A model generated the notes under the pieces. That model ran no database searches and was not told where the DNA came from. It saw nothing but the letters and a program-made list of their open reading frames with translations. DNA of 64,000 nucleotides from Rhodospirillaceae bacterium (GTDB lineage Bacteria > Pseudomonadota > Alphaproteobacteria > GCA-2731375). The stretch lies in NCBI GenBank assembly GCA_018701215.1, contig JABIWH010000056.1:1-64000 (forward strand), in the 5' to 3' direction. Of this stretch, positions 61,945-64,000 are shown in pieces (position 1 is the first letter of the stretch; the number at the start of each line of letters is the position of its first letter). The position numbers and the translations under genes are program-made.

Positions 61945-63030
61945 ATGTCACATAATTCATTCGGTCAGCTATTTCGGGTCACCACCTGGGGCGAGAGCCA
62001 CGGTCCGGCTATTGGCTGCGTCATCGACGGCACGCCGCCGCTGTTGGATCTGGCCGAGGGCGATATTCAACCCTGGCTGGATCGCCGCCGGCCCGGCACC
62101 TCGCGTTTCGTCACGCAACGCCAGGAAACGGACCAGGTGCGTATCCTCTCCGGCACCTACGAGGGCAAGACAACGGGTACGCCGATCAGTCTGTTGATCG
62201 AGAATGTTGACCAGCGCTCCAAGGATTACGGCGATATCGCCGAAAAATTTCGCCCTGGCCACGCCGATTACGCCTATCAGGCAAAATACGGTATCCGCGA
62301 TCCCCGTGGCGGTGGCCGCGCCTCGGCCAGGGAAACCGCCTGCCGGGTCGCCGCCGGCGCCGTGGCGCGCAAGGTGCTGGGTAGTTTACCAGGTGATGGC
62401 ATCGTGATCCGCGGCGCCCTGCGCCAGATCGGTGAACATGCCGTCAGTGATGCAAATTGGGACTGGGATGCGGTCGGCGGCAACAGCTTCAATTGCCCGG
62501 ACGCCAAGATGGCCAGGGTCTGGGAAGACTATCTGGACGAAATCAGAAAAGCCGGATCATCCATCGGCGCCGTGGTCGAGGTGCATGCCTCTGGCGTGCC
62601 GGCGGGCTGGGGCGCACCGGTCTATGGCAAGCTGGATACGGATCTGGCCGCCGGCATGATGAGCATCAACGCGGTCAAGGGGGTGGAAATCGGCGCTGGA
62701 TTTGCCGCCGCCTCCCTGAGGGGCGAGGACGCGGCGGACGAAATGCTGCCTGGTAACGATGGTCCGACCTTCAGCGCCAACCATAATGGCGGAATTCTGG
62801 GCGGCATCTCGTCCGGCCAGGACATCGTGCTGCGTTTCGTGGTCAAACCCACCTCGTCAATTCTGATCCCCCGGCGCAGTGTTGATAAAAGCGGCGCGGC
62901 GACCGAGGTTCAGACCAAGGGCCGACACGATCCCTGTGTCGGCATCCGCGCCGTTCCCGTGGGCGAGGCCATGATGGCCTGCGTGCTGGCCGATCATATG
63001 CTGCGTCACCGCGCGCAAACAGGCGCATAA
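61945..63030 (+). CDS. aroC: chorismate synthase
   Basis: A 361-residue FMN-dependent enzyme that makes chorismate from EPSP, the last shared step of aromatic amino acid synthesis. The three family signatures are GESHGPAIGCVIDG near the start, the basic GHADYAYQAKYGIRDPRGGGRASARETA, and RHDPCVGIRAVPVGEAMMA near the end. Length and layout are normal. It lies 14 bases after FabI, and a small membrane protein gene follows after 12 bases. Confidence 0.98.
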   Translation: MSHNSFGQLFRVTTWGESHGPAIGCVIDGTPPLLDLAEGDIQPWLDRRRPGTSRFVTQRQETDQVRILSGTYEGKTTGTPISLLIENVDQRSKDYGDIAEKFRPGHADYAYQAKYGIRDPRGGGRASARETACRVAAGAVARKVLGSLPGDGIVIRGALRQIGEHAVSDANWDWDAVGGNSFNCPDAKMARVWEDYLDEIRKAGSSIGAVVEVHASGVPAGWGAPVYGKLDTDLAAGMMSINAVKGVEIGAGFAAASLRGEDAADEMLPGNDGPTFSANHNGGILGGISSGQDIVLRFVVKPTSSILIPRRSVDKSGAATEVQTKGRHDPCVGIRAVPVGEAMMACVLADHMLRHRAQTGA

Positions 63031-63042
63031 AGAGGCTGGGCG

Positions 63043-63213
63043 ATGACACGAGCGCACCTGCATGGCCTGGCGGCACTGTTGTTGATCGGTGGCGGCGCCC
63101 TGTTCATTTTCACGGAAACCGTGGCGCCGGCGGTTGTCGGGTTTGGCTGCACCGTTGCCGCCGCCTTGTTGTTGGTCATAGCCTGGTACCGAGAGCGTTC
63201 AAAAAATGAGTGA
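63043..63213 (+). CDS. 56-residue two-segment membrane protein
   Basis: A short frame from the ATG at 63043 with GAGG seven bases before it, ending at TGA 63211-63213. It has two hydrophobic stretches (about residues 8-24, LAALLLIGGGALFIF, and 27-48, APAVVGFGCTVAAALLLV) with a short turn and a basic tail YRERSKNE. The last 8 bases overlap the thioesterase start, so both are read from the same mRNA. I do not recognise a named family. It could be a small membrane-complex subunit or an anchoring peptide. Confidence 0.7.
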   Translation: MTRAHLHGLAALLLIGGGALFIFTETVAPAVVGFGCTVAAALLLVIAWYRERSKNE

Positions 63214-63631
63214 TAGTGAAGTAGACCTGACAGACCCCGGGTCTTTTGAATACTGGATTGTCGAGAATATCCGCATCGCCGACACGGACATGGGCGGCCA
63301 CATCAACAACACCGCCATTGCCGCCTATGTGGAAAGCGGCCGCGTGGCGCGCCTGCGCACGGCCATGGAGCAACGCAGCGGTGGTGAGCGTTGGGTCATC
63401 GCCCATGTTGATATTGATTTCCGGGCCGAGGGACGCCCGCCCGGCCAGGCTCGTATCGGTACGCGCCTGATACGCCTGGGCACCAAATCCGTTACCCTGG
63501 GCGCCGGCATCTTCATGGAAGACCGTTGCCTTGCCACCGCGCATTCCACTATGGTCTTCCTGAACGGCCCCAACACCGCCGTCATCCCCGATGCCGTACG
63601 GCAAAGCCTGGCCGCCAGTCCGAAAGACTAA
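63206..63631 (+). CDS. acyl-CoA thioesterase (4HBT hotdog family)
   Basis: A 141-residue hotdog-fold protein. The catalytic Asp lies in RIADTDMGGHINNTAIAAYVESGR, with the D-x-D-x3-H-x-N layout of 4-hydroxybenzoyl-CoA-type thioesterases (D26, D28, H32, N34). ERWVIAHVDIDFRAEG follows as the usual edge strand. It hydrolyses an acyl-CoA in the cytoplasm. Its start overlaps the small membrane protein gene by 8 bases, so it belongs to the fabI-aroC transcript. It is convergent with lptD. Confidence 0.9.
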   Translation: MSDSEVDLTDPGSFEYWIVENIRIADTDMGGHINNTAIAAYVESGRVARLRTAMEQRSGGERWVIAHVDIDFRAEGRPPGQARIGTRLIRLGTKSVTLGAGIFMEDRCLATAHSTMVFLNGPNTAVIPDAVRQSLAASPKD

Positions 63632-63657
63632 ATTCGACGGAATTATCCGGCGCGGCG

Positions 63658-64000
63658 CTAGCCCAAATTTTGCAGCAGGAAGCGGAAATTGACCGAGGTC
63701 GAGGGCTCGACATCGCGGTCGCGGGTGAAATTCCGCTCCACCGTGATGCCGAAACCGATGCATTCATCCAGATACTGCAGCCCAGCACCCGCGCGGATTT
63801 GACCTCCGTCGTCGCGTAAATCACGGCGGCTTTCCGCCGTGGCGATCCAACGTTCGCTGATTTGCCAGCGCAGGGAGTTGTACAGTTCTTCGCGCGCCTC
63901 CAGTTCGTCCGAGGTCTGCTCCCGCTCCAGCGAAATATAGGATGTGTTGAAGCGTAGAAATCTCGGTCCGATGGAAAAATAGACTTCATTGCGGCGTAGC
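63658..64000 (-). CDS. lptD: LPS-assembly protein LptD, C-terminal end (cut by window edge)
   Basis: The last 113 complete codons of a minus-strand gene, ending at the TAG 63658-63660. The strand-like pattern SLRWQISERWIATAESRRDL and the end ECIGFGITVERNFTRDRDVEPSTSVNFRFLL are what I know from the final barrel strands of alphaproteobacterial LptD, including the conserved Cys near the end. LptD inserts lipopolysaccharide into the outer membrane with LptE. The gene is convergent with the thioesterase, so no surA lies directly behind it here, unlike the more common order. The N-terminal two thirds lie outside the window. Confidence 0.75.
   Translation of the reverse strand, partial: LRRNEVYFSIGPRFLRFNTSYISLEREQTSDELEAREELYNSLRWQISERWIATAESRRDLRDDGGQIRAGAGLQYLDECIGFGITVERNFTRDRDVEPSTSVNFRFLLQNLG

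Noticed and set aside
1..64000. CRISPR arrays, prophage, transposases or integrase attachment sites
   Set aside because: No repeated spacer pattern, integrase, transposase or phage gene was found on either strand.

Overview
The window reads as a chromosomal stretch of a GC-rich alphaproteobacterium, probably a Rhodospirillales-like and possibly marine heterotroph. I infer this from the DUF1489 and DUF427 proteins, the FabI/AroC pair, the SoeABC-type sulfite dehydrogenase, the TAXI-TRAP transporter, the many acyl-CoA and alpha/beta-hydrolase genes, and the compact gene packing. I see no phage, insertion sequence, CRISPR array, tRNA or rRNA. Organism assignment and family names rest on reading the protein sequences by eye, not on database searches.

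Region 1 (1-9545): a leftward catabolic block holds an alpha/beta hydrolase (cut by the window edge), a glyoxalase-fold protein, FolD, a DsbA-like isomerase, a Baeyer-Villiger monooxygenase, an exported amidohydrolase, a methyltransferase and an acyl-CoA ligase. A GST and a PaaI-type thioesterase follow on the other strand. Two copies of an imperfect palindromic element (1178-1250 and 8215-8265) sit in its intergenic gaps.

Region 2 (9553-20536): DUF2062 membrane protein, a small conserved-looking protein, SpeD with a wrecked ornithine decarboxylase behind it, DUF1489, a DASS/SLC13 transporter with a coupled 33-codon leader, a serine hydrolase, a hybrid histidine kinase with a single-domain response regulator, an enoyl-CoA hydratase, a phosphotriesterase-like protein, DUF427 and an acyl-CoA dehydrogenase.

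Region 3 (20591-26201): a GrdB/PrdB-like selenoprotein whose in-frame TGA (21074-21076) is followed by a SECIS-like hairpin, then a three-gene molybdoenzyme operon that looks like cytoplasmic sulfite dehydrogenase SoeABC.

Region 4 (26206-43940): a large amino-acid or cyclic-amide cluster. A six-gene leftward operon (aminotransferase, alpha/beta hydrolase, branched-chain aminotransferase, HyuB, HyuA, TPP enzyme) faces a second HyuA-HyuB pair on the plus strand. A TAXI-TRAP transporter comes next, and then an aspartate aminotransferase followed by a phosphosulfolactate-synthase-like protein. I infer uptake and ring opening of an amide or lactam-like compound, followed by transamination and 2-oxoacid decarboxylation. 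The true substrate is unknown.

Region 5 (43946-59676): class II aldolase-like protein, phytanoyl-CoA dioxygenase-like protein, alpha/beta hydrolases, a quinone oxidoreductase, an LLM oxidoreductase, a rhodanese behind an AT-rich promoter, formate-tetrahydrofolate ligase, an ArgE/DapE-type deacylase, and a peptide-type ABC transporter with an extended permease and a fused double ATPase, ending with a PAS protein.

Region 6 (59838-64000): exported cyclase-family protein, FabI, chorismate synthase, an unnoticed 56-residue membrane protein, a thioesterase, and the C-terminal end of LptD running off the window. The best candidates for something new are the selenoprotein, the double HyuAB cluster, and the 33-codon leader of the DASS transporter.
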